64,000 nt of DNA from Mesorhizobium loti. Lineage in GTDB: Bacteria > Pseudomonadota > Alphaproteobacteria > Rhizobiales > Rhizobiaceae. This document shows, in pieces, positions 52,035 to 63,786 of this stretch (position 1 is its first letter; every line of letters begins with the position of its first letter). The notes under the pieces were generated by a model, which was given only the letters and a program-made list of their open reading frames with translations, searched no databases and was not told the DNA's origin. The position numbers and the translations under genes are program-made. Where the stretch lies: assembly GCF_003148495.1 (NCBI RefSeq), contig NZ_QGGH01000009.1, positions 1 through 64,000 of the forward strand, given 5' to 3'.

Positions 52035-52290
52035 TGTCGCCCAGGGTTTTGTGGGCGGGCCCGGTCTTGGCGTCGCAAATGTGTCACTTCAGGGCAAGTT
52101 GGAGGTGCGGATTTGTGCTCGCCCCTTGATCTTTGTGGATCGTGCATCCAACTAATTGGAGAAGGCCGAGGTGCCCGATTTCTGTGCTGTAAAACTCCCG
52201 TCACAAACGGTGGTAGGCGGAACGATCCCCGGTCGTTAATATAGGATTCGCGGTTGGCTGATTGGCGGCCGCGATATGAAAGGTTGGACA
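52035..52290. promoter_or_regulatory. lon promoter region
   Basis: The remaining 256 bp upstream of lon hold no gene. CTTGAT at about 52117 resembles a heat-shock -35 hexamer, but no matching -10 element at the right distance is convincing. Confidence 0.35.
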
Positions 52291-54702
<2,412 letters not shown>

Positions 54703-54703
54703 A

Positions 54704-54799
54704 GCGCCGCGCGTCCACTTGGACGCAAAGGACGCTCTAGTGCCTTGGACTTGCGTATGGTCCTTTCCGAAAACCGGCCACGGTTTTCGGGGCCATGCG
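54704..54799. repeat. Dispersed intergenic palindromes downstream of lon
   Basis: Two hairpin elements occur in tandem. AGAGCGCC...GGACGCTCT (54704-54738) contains GCGTCC and GGACGC. ATGGTCCTTTCCGAAAACCG pairs with CGGTTTTCGGGGCCAT (54756-54797) and is related to the element at 34374-34444. Both types recur in rhizobial intergenic DNA. Confidence 0.6.
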
Positions 54800-54832
54800 T
54801 TGGTTTTCGCTAAGGTTGCAGTGCACAAACAG

Positions 54833-54860
54833 AGAGCCGGGCCTAGCGCCCGGCTTTTTC
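54833..54860 (+). terminator. Rho-independent terminator of lon
   Basis: AGCCGGGC and GCCCGGCT form an 8-bp stem with a five-base loop, followed by five T residues. Confidence 0.85.
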
Positions 54861-54999
54861 ATGTGAAAAACCCAGCATTTCCGGGCTTTTTCCGCTTTTT
54901 TCCTGCCTTTTCGACTTGGTTGCGGGAACGCTTCTTTCTAAAGTCCGTTTCCTGCCGGATGAGTCGATAGTTCCGGTGTTCTCATGGAAGGGAATTTTT

Positions 55000-55272
55000 A
55001 TGAACAAGAACGAACTGGTATCCGCTGTCGCCGACGCCGCGAGCATTTCGAAGGGTGACGCGCAGTCGGCGGTCGATGCGGTATTTTCCGTGATCACCGG
55101 TGAACTGAAGAAGGGCGGCGATGTCCGGCTTGTCGGCTTTGGCAATTTCACCGTGTCAAAGCGTGCGGCGTCGACCGGCCGCAATCCTCAGACCGGCGCC
55201 GAAGTGAAGATTCCGGCACGCACCGTGCCGAAGTTCTCGGCCGGCAAAGGCCTCAAGGACGCAGTCAACTAA
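55000..55272 (+). CDS. hupB: DNA-binding protein HU
   Basis: The 90-residue HU protein has the dimerisation helices (MNKNELVSAVADAASISKGD), GFGNFTVSKRAASTGRNPQT at the DNA-binding arm and the C-terminal helix GKGLKDAVN. It bends DNA and organises the nucleoid. GGAAGGGA precedes the ATG. The clpX-lon-hupB order is standard. Confidence 0.97.
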   Translation: MNKNELVSAVADAASISKGDAQSAVDAVFSVITGELKKGGDVRLVGFGNFTVSKRAASTGRNPQTGAEVKIPARTVPKFSAGKGLKDAVN

Positions 55273-55290
55273 GCGGTTTTTCTTTTCAGA

Positions 55291-55325
55291 GACCAGAAAA
55301 GCCGGGCTTGCCCGGCTTTTCATTT
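55291..55325 (+). terminator. hupB terminator, first copy
   Basis: AAAAGCCGGGC and GCCCGGCTTTT form a strong symmetrical hairpin (TT loop), followed by CATTTT. It is the first of two nearly identical copies 58 bp apart. Confidence 0.9.
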
Positions 55326-55348
55326 TCGTGGCCTACGCAGGTACACGC

Positions 55349-55385
55349 GACCAGAAAAGCCGGGCTTGCCCGGCTTTTCATTTTT
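55349..55385 (+). terminator. hupB terminator, second tandem copy
   Basis: GACCAGAAAAGCCGGGCTTG and the rest of the hairpin repeat the first copy with the same flanking words, then CATTTTTGTG. The symmetrical hairpin can also terminate the convergent aldo/keto reductase gene. Confidence 0.9.
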
Positions 55386-55415
55386 GTGCCCGACGCTGAC
55401 GCGATGGCGGCCGGC

Positions 55416-56438
55416 TTATGCGGTCGGCGCTTCAGGGTGCATCAGACCTTCCTTCTTGAGATCGGCCCAAAGCGCTGCGGGCAGTTTCGCATCGAGCAGC
55501 GAGCGGTTGCTCTCGACTTCGCTCGGCCGCTGGCCACCGGGGATCACCGAGACGACCGAGGGGTGCAGCAGCGGGAATTGCAGGGCGGCCTCGATCAGCC
55601 GCACGCCATGGCGCTTGCAGACGCTCTCGATGCCGGCGACCCGGTCGAGGATGTCCTTCGTTGCTTCGGAGTAATTGTAGTAGGCGCCTGGCTTCGGCCC
55701 TGTTGCAAGGATGCCGGAGTTGTAGGGCCCGCCGAGAACGATGCCGATACCGCGTGCCTGGCAGAGCGGCAGGAAGGATGCCAGCGCCTCCTGTTCCAGC
55801 AGCGTATAGCGCCCGGCCAGCAAGAACAGGTCGAAGTCGCCGCGCTCAGCCAGCGTCTGCGCAACCTGCCATTCGTTGATGCCACCACCGAACGCCCTGA
55901 TGACGCCCTGGTCGCGGAGCGAGAGCAAGCCATAATAGCCCGAGCGCATGAACTCCTCGATGCGCCGGTCGGACGCTTCCTTGCTGCCATGGGTGAAGAT
56001 GTCGACATCATGCACGAAGAGGATGTCGATACGGTCGACGCCGAGACGCTCCAGCGAGGCTTCGAACGAGCGCATGACGCCGTCATAGCTGTAGTCGTAC
56101 ACCTCGCGGCGCGACGGCGTGTCGAAGAACTTGCCGATGCCGGTGCGCTCTTCCGGCGGGCAGGCGCGCATGATGCGACCGACCTTGCTCGACAGCACGT
56201 AGTCGTCGCGCTTCTTGCCGCGCAGGAACGGGTTGAGCCGCGTTTCCGACAGGCCAAGCCCGTACAGCGGCGCGGTGTCGTAGTAGCGGCAGCCGGTCGC
56301 CCAGGCGGCTTCCAGCGTGGCGTTGGCGTCCTCGTCCGAGACGGCACGATAGAGGTTGCCGAGCGGCGCCGTGCCGAAGCCGAGTTCGGTAAAACTGATG
56401 CCGCCATTGCCGATGCGGTCGAAATGCCGTGTCTTCAT
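55416..56438 (-). CDS. Aldo/keto reductase, D-threo-aldose / L-fucose dehydrogenase-like
   Basis: The 340-residue barrel protein has ELGFGTAPLGNLYR at the first strand, YYDTAPLYGLGLSETRLN (catalytic Asp-Tyr), YVLSSKVGR (catalytic Lys) and SVIPGGQRPSEVESN. This subgroup includes D-threo-aldose and L-fucose 1-dehydrogenases and pyridoxal dehydrogenase. With a FucU/RbsD protein in the same locus, aldose oxidation is the favoured role. It is divergent from the SIS gene. Confidence 0.83.
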   Translation of the reverse strand: MKTRHFDRIGNGGISFTELGFGTAPLGNLYRAVSDEDANATLEAAWATGCRYYDTAPLYGLGLSETRLNPFLRGKKRDDYVLSSKVGRIMRACPPEERTGIGKFFDTPSRREVYDYSYDGVMRSFEASLERLGVDRIDILFVHDVDIFTHGSKEASDRRIEEFMRSGYYGLLSLRDQGVIRAFGGGINEWQVAQTLAERGDFDLFLLAGRYTLLEQEALASFLPLCQARGIGIVLGGPYNSGILATGPKPGAYYNYSEATKDILDRVAGIESVCKRHGVRLIEAALQFPLLHPSVVSVIPGGQRPSEVESNRSLLDAKLPAALWADLKKEGLMHPEAPTA

Positions 56439-56463
56439 ATCCTGCCGTTTGCCTCGCTTGATT

Positions 56464-56477
56464 TGTCTGACATGACA
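56464..56477. promoter_or_regulatory. Candidate operator between the aldo/keto reductase and SIS genes
   Basis: TGTC-N6-GACA in the 105-bp divergent gap is a short inverted repeat placed for repression of both genes. Too short to be certain. Confidence 0.3.
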
Positions 56478-56543
56478 CTATCATGCCTGTGATCTGGCAA
56501 AAGCGTAGCTGCGCGTTGGACACGCATTTTCGCGGTTGCTAGC

Positions 56544-57182
56544 ATGAGCAAAATCAAGCTGTTCGCGGCAGCAAGGGCGGCAAAATCCCAGGATGATTTC
56601 AATGGCAGGTTTGCGGTGAGCGACAAGAGCAAAAGCCTGTTCGAGACCGCGCTTGACGAACTCGGCGGCGTGCTGGCGCGCATCGATGAGAGCCGGATCG
56701 ACGCCGCCTGCAAGATGCTGGCGAGCGCCCGACTGATCGTCGTCTACGGCTGCGGCCGCGAGGCCTTGCAGGTCAAGGGTTTTGCGATGCGGCTCTACCA
56801 TCTGGGCCTGCCTGTCGCCGTGGTCGGCGACATGACCACGCCGCCGCTGGGGCAGGGGGATGTTTTCCTGGTCAGCTCCGGGCCGGGAGAGACTTCGACC
56901 GTGCTGACCCTCATGCAGGTTGCGCACGATGCCGGTGCAACCAACCTGCTGCTAACCGCCCAGGCCGAAAGCGGTGCGGCACAGCGCGCCGATTTCACGC
57001 TGCTCATCCCCGCGCAGACCATGGCCAACGATCAGGGGGCACAGAGGACATCGGTGCTGCCGATGGGCTCGGTGTTCGAAGGCGCGCTGTTCCTGCTGTT
57101 CGAGGCGATGGTGCTGAAGCTTAAGGATTTGATCGGCGCGTCGCCCGAAGCGATGCGCGCCCGCCACACCAACATGGAATAG
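56544..57182 (+). CDS. SIS-domain sugar isomerase, 6-phospho-3-hexuloisomerase-like
   Basis: The 212-residue protein has one SIS domain: VVYGCGREALQVKGFAMRLY, SSGPGETSTVLTLMQVAHDA (phosphosugar-binding Ser/Thr loop) and a C-terminal GSVFEGALFLLFEAMVLKLK ending ARHTNME. This pattern is that of 6-phospho-3-hexuloisomerase (HxlB/PHI). That enzyme works with 3-hexulose-6-phosphate synthase, but no such gene is seen here. It probably isomerises another sugar phosphate made by the nearby PfkB kinase. Confidence 0.83.
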   Translation: MSKIKLFAAARAAKSQDDFNGRFAVSDKSKSLFETALDELGGVLARIDESRIDAACKMLASARLIVVYGCGREALQVKGFAMRLYHLGLPVAVVGDMTTPPLGQGDVFLVSSGPGETSTVLTLMQVAHDAGATNLLLTAQAESGAAQRADFTLLIPAQTMANDQGAQRTSVLPMGSVFEGALFLLFEAMVLKLKDLIGASPEAMRARHTNME

Positions 57183-57185
57183 ATC

Positions 57186-57929
57186 ATGCGCTATGAACTG
57201 ATGCTGCCGCACCAGATCCGCAAGGCGATCGCCGAGAACTGGCCGGTCGCTCTGCCGCTTGGCGTGCTCGAATACCACGGCGAACACATGGCGGTCGGCA
57301 TGGACACGCTGGCCGTCGTCAAGACGCTGGAGCTGTTCGAAAAGGAGAAGGACGTCGTCATCCTGCCGCCCTTCTACTACGGTGCTGCGAGCTATGCGGT
57401 GGCGCCGCCGGAAGGCAGCGGCTCGGTGCAGGTCGGCGGCAACGCGCTGGCGCCGTTCGGCGAGGAGCTGTTCTACAGCCTGCTGCGCATCGGCTTTCGC
57501 AACATCCACGCCATCATCCACCACCAGACCGAGAATTTCGCCGCGGGCATGCCGACCGATCTGGCGTTCAAGACCGCCGGTCGGCAGGCGATCTTCCGCT
57601 TTCTCGAGAAGGAACGCGGCGAGGGCTGGTGGGGCTCTCAGGCGATGGCCGACTACTATTCTGGACACGCTGCGGGTGAGAATTTCTTCAACTGGGTGCA
57701 GGTGCATCCGCTGATGTCGGCTGACATGAACGGCAAGTACCCGTTCGACCATGCCGGCATCGGCGAGACCTCACTGATGCTGGCGCTATGCCCGGAGGCT
57801 GTCGATGCTGGCCACTTCGAAGACAACAAGAGCTGGTATACGGCGAGTGCCAGGGATGCTTCAGCGGAACTCGGGCAGAAGGGCGTCGCCATGATCATGG
57901 ATCACCTGCGCACAATTCTAAGGGCCTAG
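57186..57929 (+). CDS. Creatininase-family hydrolase
   Basis: The 247-residue protein has the creatininase metal-site signature: LPLGVLEYHGEHMAVGMDTL (Glu, His, Asp ligands) and IHAIIHHQTENF. Family members open cyclic amides (creatinine) or, in an inositol pathway known from Thermotoga (IolN), a cyclic oxo-inositol. It begins three bases after the SIS gene, so both are co-translated. The sugar context favours a carbohydrate or cyclitol ring substrate. Confidence 0.83.
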   Translation: MRYELMLPHQIRKAIAENWPVALPLGVLEYHGEHMAVGMDTLAVVKTLELFEKEKDVVILPPFYYGAASYAVAPPEGSGSVQVGGNALAPFGEELFYSLLRIGFRNIHAIIHHQTENFAAGMPTDLAFKTAGRQAIFRFLEKERGEGWWGSQAMADYYSGHAAGENFFNWVQVHPLMSADMNGKYPFDHAGIGETSLMLALCPEAVDAGHFEDNKSWYTASARDASAELGQKGVAMIMDHLRTILRA

Positions 57930-57981
57930 CGCGGTTCTTCCTCCTCCCCTTGCGGGGTGAGAAGCGGTCCGCGTGGCGGAC

Positions 57982-58006
57982 GAAAAGCCAATTGCTTGGC
58001 TTTTCG
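57982..58006. terminator. Bidirectional terminator between creatininase and permease genes
   Basis: AAAAGCCAA and TTGGCTTTT form a 9-bp stem with a TTGC loop in the 209-bp convergent gap; the A and T ends allow termination both ways. The remaining gap is GC-rich repeat-like sequence without a gene. Confidence 0.75.
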
Positions 58007-58138
58007 AGCTTCGAACGCCCTGAGCCTGCGAAGGGCCGGGGTGGCCGATCCACCTACCGTGTCCCCGCTGCTTGGCAGCGTCCCGGCGAACCGGCTGCTC
58101 ACCCCCACAGCTTGCGGGAGAAGGGAAGGCTGGCCCTG

Positions 58139-59056
58139 CTACTTCACCGCTCCCGCGGTCATGCCCATGATCAGATAGCGTTCGAGCGCAATGCCGATGA
58201 CGGCGAGTGGCGCTATTGCGGCGGTGGCGAGTGCTGCCATCGACCACCAGTTGATGCCTTGCGAGCCGGTCTGGCTCGCCACCATGACAGGGATGGTCTT
58301 GGCGTCGGTCGAGGTCAAAAGGGCGGCGAAGAAATACTCATTCCAGCACAGCACCATTGCCAGGATGAAGGCGGCGACCATGCCCGGCAGCGCGATCGGC
58401 ATGACGATGCGGAAGAAGGCGCCCCAGATCGACAGCCCGTCGACGAGCGCTGCTTCCTCGAGCTCGACCGGGATCGAGTTGAACTGGTCGCGCATGATCC
58501 AGATGACGATCGGCAGCACCATCAGCGTGTAGAGCAGGATCAGCCCGACGCGCGTGTCGAGCAGACCGACTTCGCGGTAGAGCACCAGGAAGGGCAGGGC
58601 GAGCACCACCGGCGGCAGGATCAGCTGCGACAGGAAGAAGAACGAGATGTCTTCGTTCTTGAACCAGGCGAAATGATAGCGATAGCGGGTGAGCCCGTAG
58701 GCGGCGAGGCTGCCGATGACGATGGCGAGGCTCGACGCGCCGACCGAGGTGATCACCGAATTCATGAAGCGCTTGAGGAACTCCTCGCGCACCGTAGAGG
58801 TCTGGAAGATCGAGTCCGGCGACAGGCCGAGCGAGCGCCAGCCCTTCCAGTCCGGCTGGAAGTCGACGAAGGGGATGAGATGGCCTTGCGTGACATCAAC
58901 CGCGGTCTTGAACGAGGTCGTGATCGTCCAGTAGATCGGAAACAGGCAGATGAACGCCCAGAAGGCCAGCGCCCCATAGATGAAGACGCGGCTGGCGAGG
59001 AAGCTCGCCGGTGAGCGGATCTCCGAGGCTACATATTCGGTGGTCTGAACGCTCAT
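58139..59056 (-). CDS. Carbohydrate ABC transporter permease (MalG/AraQ type)
   Basis: The 305-residue inner-membrane protein has six helices and the ATPase-contact EAA loop ELEEAALVDGLSIWGAFFRI followed by VMPIALPG. It pairs with the MalF-type permease encoded six bases upstream. CUT1-type sugar importers carry sugars, oligosaccharides or polyols. Confidence 0.92.
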   Translation of the reverse strand: MSVQTTEYVASEIRSPASFLASRVFIYGALAFWAFICLFPIYWTITTSFKTAVDVTQGHLIPFVDFQPDWKGWRSLGLSPDSIFQTSTVREEFLKRFMNSVITSVGASSLAIVIGSLAAYGLTRYRYHFAWFKNEDISFFFLSQLILPPVVLALPFLVLYREVGLLDTRVGLILLYTLMVLPIVIWIMRDQFNSIPVELEEAALVDGLSIWGAFFRIVMPIALPGMVAAFILAMVLCWNEYFFAALLTSTDAKTIPVMVASQTGSQGINWWSMAALATAAIAPLAVIGIALERYLIMGMTAGAVK

Positions 59057-59062
59057 CTTGGC

Positions 59063-60184
59063 TCAATTCACATTGCGGACAAAACGGTTGGCAAATTTCA
59101 GCAGCCAGGTGACGAACACGACGATGATCACCAGATAGGCCATCGCCAGCATGGTTCCGTAGCCGACGTTCGAGCGGTCGCGATATTCGCGGTAGATGAA
59201 GCTCGACACGGAATCGGTGGCGCCGCCGGGGCCGCCCGATGTCACCGTGATGATGATGTCGGCAAGCTTCAGCTTGAAGATGATGCGCAGGATCAACGCC
59301 GTCACCGAAACCGGCAGCATCAGCGGGAAGGTGACCTGCCAGAAGGTCTGCCACGCATTGGCGCCGTCGACGCGTGCGGCTTCGAGCACCTCGCGCGACA
59401 TCGCCTGCAGCCCGGCCAGCAGCATGATCATCATGAACGGAATGAAGGTCCAGGCGTCCAGCACCATGATCGCAATGCGCGCGATGATCGGGTCAGAGAA
59501 GAAGGCCGGATTTTCCCAGCCGAGATGACGCGCCAATGTGGCCGCCGGTCCGAAGCGGTACTCCATCAGCGATTTGCCGATCATCCACGACACCGCGACC
59601 GGCGACAGCATCAAGGGCAAGAGGAAGACAACACGGAAGAATTTTCGCGCCCGGATCTGCGCGTTGAGCAGCAATGCCAAGCCGAAGGCAATGACATATT
59701 CTACCGCCACCGCCAGCACATAGAGCACCATGTTGAACAGCGCATTGCGATAGTAGGGGTCGCCCAGCATCTGCCAGAAATTGTCGAGCCCGTTGAATTT
59801 GCGGCCGCTGAAGGAACTGAGGTTCCAGTCGGTGAGCGCGATGTAGAAACCGAACAGAGTCGGGAAGATCACCATGGCGATGGTGAACAACAGCGCCGGC
59901 AGCAGGAATAGCGCGCGCTGGCCATCCTCGCCGCGCGTCAGCACCTGACCGATGCCGATGGCTACACCCCAAAGCACATAGGCATAGACGACGGGACGCC
60001 AGGTCTCGAAACCGACGCCATCGGCGCTGCTCTTGTACAAGACCTCCAGCGCAATGACCGCCAGCAGGCCAAGCGTCGCAGCCGCCATCAATGCCCAGCC
60101 AAGCCGTTTGCGGGCCGGAGAAATCAGGTCGTAGGGGCCGGCATCTGCCGGCCACTGGTTTGCGGTCGAAGTCTGGTCAGCCAC
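59063..60184 (-). CDS. Carbohydrate ABC transporter permease (MalF/UgpA type) with N-terminal extension
   Basis: The 373-residue permease has the usual six helices and the EAA loop EVLEAARVDGANAWQTFWQV. It also carries an N-terminal stretch of about 90 residues with two extra helices (about 29-49 and 66-84) before the standard start FLLPALLFTIAMVIFPTLFG. Typical MalF-type permeases in CUT1 systems of this size (about 290-310) lack it. Confidence 0.9.
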   Translation of the reverse strand: MADQTSTANQWPADAGPYDLISPARKRLGWALMAAATLGLLAVIALEVLYKSSADGVGFETWRPVVYAYVLWGVAIGIGQVLTRGEDGQRALFLLPALLFTIAMVIFPTLFGFYIALTDWNLSSFSGRKFNGLDNFWQMLGDPYYRNALFNMVLYVLAVAVEYVIAFGLALLLNAQIRARKFFRVVFLLPLMLSPVAVSWMIGKSLMEYRFGPAATLARHLGWENPAFFSDPIIARIAIMVLDAWTFIPFMMIMLLAGLQAMSREVLEAARVDGANAWQTFWQVTFPLMLPVSVTALILRIIFKLKLADIIITVTSGGPGGATDSVSSFIYREYRDRSNVGYGTMLAMAYLVIIVVFVTWLLKFANRFVRNVN

Positions 60185-60272
60185 AAATCTCGCCCATTCA
60201 GGAAGGCTCTACGATGGAGCTTTGTGGTCCGACAGCCTTCACCGCCGGACCATGGGTTCATATGGGGCCAGC

Positions 60273-61949
60273 CTACACGCCGAGCGAGGCCTTGTAGAGC
60301 TTGACCTGGTTGTCGCGGCCGATCTGGTCGGTCAGCTTCTCCCAGGCAGCCGCGATCGCGTCGGCGCCTTCCTGCGCTTTCATCTTGCCGGCGAAGGTGT
60401 TGGCCAGAATGTCCTCGGCGGCACTGTAGTACTGGAAGATGCCGGGGATGCGCGGCTCGATCGCCGCGTTGGGATGGTTGTAGCTGTCGGCTTCCGACTT
60501 GAGATACGAGGTGATGAAGGCCTCGTCGTAGCCGGCCGCCACCCATTCCGGAATGTCGAAATGGGAGTTACGGTAAGGCTGGAAGCCCGACGGATACGCC
60601 GCGCACCAGAGCGACAGGTCCTTGCCGCCGAGATGGGCCGCCGCCGACCAGGCTGCCTTCTTCTTCTTCTCGTCCGAGTCGACGCGGGCCATGACATAGA
60701 CGCCCCAGCCGAGATAGGCGCAGTTCGGCGCATAGTTCGGGCCGCTGGCGAGCTTGTCCCACTTGCCTGTCTTGGAGTTGTAGACATCGTCCGAGCCCGG
60801 CAGGATCGAAAAGCCGGTGACGTCGCCGACGACCGAGGAGTCGTTAGTCTTCGCATTCGAGCCAGCGTCTCCCCACCAAGCCAGCATCGAACCAGTGCCG
60901 CCCAGGAATTGGGAGAAACACGTCTGGTTCGGGTCGGCATTGATTTGATCCTGCGGTTCGAAAGGCAGCGCGTCGATCACGTCCTGGATGGCGCGCACCC
61001 AGGCCGGGTTGTTGACGCGCGGCTTCATCGTATCGGCGTCGAACAGCCACGCCTTGTCATCAGGGTGCTTGGCATAAGCACTGGCACGGCTGCCGAGGAA
61101 GTAGAAGCCGAATCCACCCCAAGGCTTGGGCGCGTCGAGGTAGCCGTAGACATCCTGGCCCTTCATCTTCTTGCCCTTAAGGAACTTGGTCACGGCCTGC
61201 ACCTGCTGCCATGTCTTCGGCACGCCCCATTCCGTCAGGCCTGCCTTGTCGCCGCTATCGGATTTCCAGGCTGCTGCCAGATCAGAGTCGGAGAACACGT
61301 CGGTGCGGTAGTTGAAGTTGTGCGTGTCGCCGTCGACGGTCACGCGATATTGCTTGCCGTTCCAGGTGCCGACTGGCGGCTTCAGATAGGCAACAATGTC
61401 GTCCATATCGATCTGCTTCCTGACCCAGTCCGGCATCTCAGAGGTCAGGCCCTTGCCGCAGACGTCGCCTTCAAAGGGCGCGCCCATCTCGACGATATCA
61501 AAGTCGATTGTGTTCGTGGCGATAGCCTGCTGCAGGCGCGGATTGTAGTCCGCCTGTGCAAGGTCGATCCAGTTGATCTTGGCGCCGGTATAGGCCTCCC
61601 ACGGCTTCAGGAAGCCGCGGAACAGCACATTGTGCAGGTTCTGGTTGTTGAGGCCCATGAAGGAGAGCTCGACGCCGGCGAATTCGCCTTCCTTGACGTT
61701 GGCCTTGGTCGCCTCGAGGCAAAGTTCGCCGACCTTCTGGAAATCGGCATCCGTCGGCTGCCCTTTGCCAACGCCGGGAATCTGCAGGATCTTGGCGCGC
61801 AGTTCGCTTGCGGCCGAAGCAGGGCGCGTCAAGGCGCCAAGCCCGGCGCCGGATGCGGCGGCGATCGCGGCCATGCTGGCCGCACCCTTCAATATGTCGC
61901 GCCGTGTGGCGCCGGCACGGACAAGTTTATCGTAAAGACCTGTTCTCAT
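60273..61949 (-). CDS. Extracellular solute-binding protein, Tat-type signal
   Basis: The 558-residue periplasmic protein has a twin-arginine-like signal (TRRDILKGAASMAAIAAASG, cleavage after ASAA near residue 47). The family-1 binding fold follows (PWEAYTGAKINWIDLAQADY, DFDIVEMGAPFEGD, GKQYRVTVDGDTHNFNYRTD, SQFLGGTGSMLAWWGDAGSN). It is longer than the usual 420 residues. It delivers the substrate to the two permeases. An 88-bp gap separates it from the permease gene. It is divergent from the ATPase gene. Confidence 0.9.
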   Translation of the reverse strand: MRTGLYDKLVRAGATRRDILKGAASMAAIAAASGAGLGALTRPASAASELRAKILQIPGVGKGQPTDADFQKVGELCLEATKANVKEGEFAGVELSFMGLNNQNLHNVLFRGFLKPWEAYTGAKINWIDLAQADYNPRLQQAIATNTIDFDIVEMGAPFEGDVCGKGLTSEMPDWVRKQIDMDDIVAYLKPPVGTWNGKQYRVTVDGDTHNFNYRTDVFSDSDLAAAWKSDSGDKAGLTEWGVPKTWQQVQAVTKFLKGKKMKGQDVYGYLDAPKPWGGFGFYFLGSRASAYAKHPDDKAWLFDADTMKPRVNNPAWVRAIQDVIDALPFEPQDQINADPNQTCFSQFLGGTGSMLAWWGDAGSNAKTNDSSVVGDVTGFSILPGSDDVYNSKTGKWDKLASGPNYAPNCAYLGWGVYVMARVDSDEKKKKAAWSAAAHLGGKDLSLWCAAYPSGFQPYRNSHFDIPEWVAAGYDEAFITSYLKSEADSYNHPNAAIEPRIPGIFQYYSAAEDILANTFAGKMKAQEGADAIAAAWEKLTDQIGRDNQVKLYKASLGV

Positions 61950-62243
61950 GACTATTCCTCCCAGAACATCAGCGTGAATGGATATGACCAACCTTGTCGG
62001 ACGCTGGAGCGCCAACGATTCTCCCGGCTCGGAAACGAACTGCGCAGGACCCCACCTGCTCGATTGAAGTTCCGATTTTGCGGATCGGGTAACCGGCATT
62101 CGGACCAGCGTCCGCCACTATTCTCACAACCAAACGCCGTGTCAACGAGAACAGGTTTTTATCTATAAGAGACTGACTTGCCCTGACCGGTCGCGTTGGT
62201 TAGCTTCTGCGCCTACGGCCAGTGGGAGCCGGAAGGGGAGTAT
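61950..62243. promoter_or_regulatory. Divergent promoter of the sugar ABC locus
   Basis: The 294-bp gap between the divergent binding-protein and ATPase genes is gene-free and must hold both promoters. AT-rich DNA near 62140-62170 (TTTTTATCTATAAG) may include a -10 element for the ATPase gene. No clear operator was recognised. Confidence 0.45.
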
Positions 62244-63302
<1,059 letters not shown>

Positions 63303-63329
63303 TCTCAACCGGACTTCACGAGGACTATC

Positions 63330-63782
63330 ATGCTCAAAGGCATCAACCCGCTGCTCAATGCCGACGTGCTGCAGGCATTGCGGGCAATGGGCCATGGCGA
63401 TGATTTGATCATCGCCGACACCAATTTTCCGTCCGATTCGGTGGCGCGCCAGACCGCGCTCGGCCGCCTGCTGCGCATCGATGCCTCGGCTGCCGAGGTG
63501 GCCAAGGCGGTGCTGTCGCTCTACCCGCTGGACACGTTCGTCGATGACTCCGCCGCGCGCATGGAGATCGTCGGCAAGCCGGACGAGATTCCGGCTGTGC
63601 AGAAGGAAGTGCAGAAGGAAGTCGACAAGGCCGAGGGCAAGTCCTGGCCGATGATAGCTGTCGAGCGCTATGCCTTCTACGAGCGCGCCAAACAGGCCTA
63701 TTGCGTCATCCAGACCGGCGAACGCCGCTTCTACGGCTGCTTCGCCTTCCGCAAGGGCGTCGTGCCGCCGGATGCGGAGTAG
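63330..63782 (+). CDS. RbsD/FucU-family sugar mutarotase
   Basis: The 150-residue protein has the RbsD/FucU pattern: MLKGINPLLNADVLQALRAM, then GHGDDLIIADTNFPSDS and a C-terminal QTGERRFYGCFAFRKGVVPP. It interconverts ring anomers of fucose or ribose. FucU-type members have the IADxNFPS motif, so L-fucose or a similar 6-deoxy or hexose sugar is possible. It is 27 bp downstream of the ATPase gene. Confidence 0.9.
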   Translation: MLKGINPLLNADVLQALRAMGHGDDLIIADTNFPSDSVARQTALGRLLRIDASAAEVAKAVLSLYPLDTFVDDSAARMEIVGKPDEIPAVQKEVQKEVDKAEGKSWPMIAVERYAFYERAKQAYCVIQTGERRFYGCFAFRKGVVPPDAE

Positions 63783-63786
63783 CGGC

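Noticed and set aside
52100..52160. RpoH heat-shock promoter for lon
   Set aside because: CTTGAT resembles a -35 element, but no matching -10 element at the required spacing was seen.
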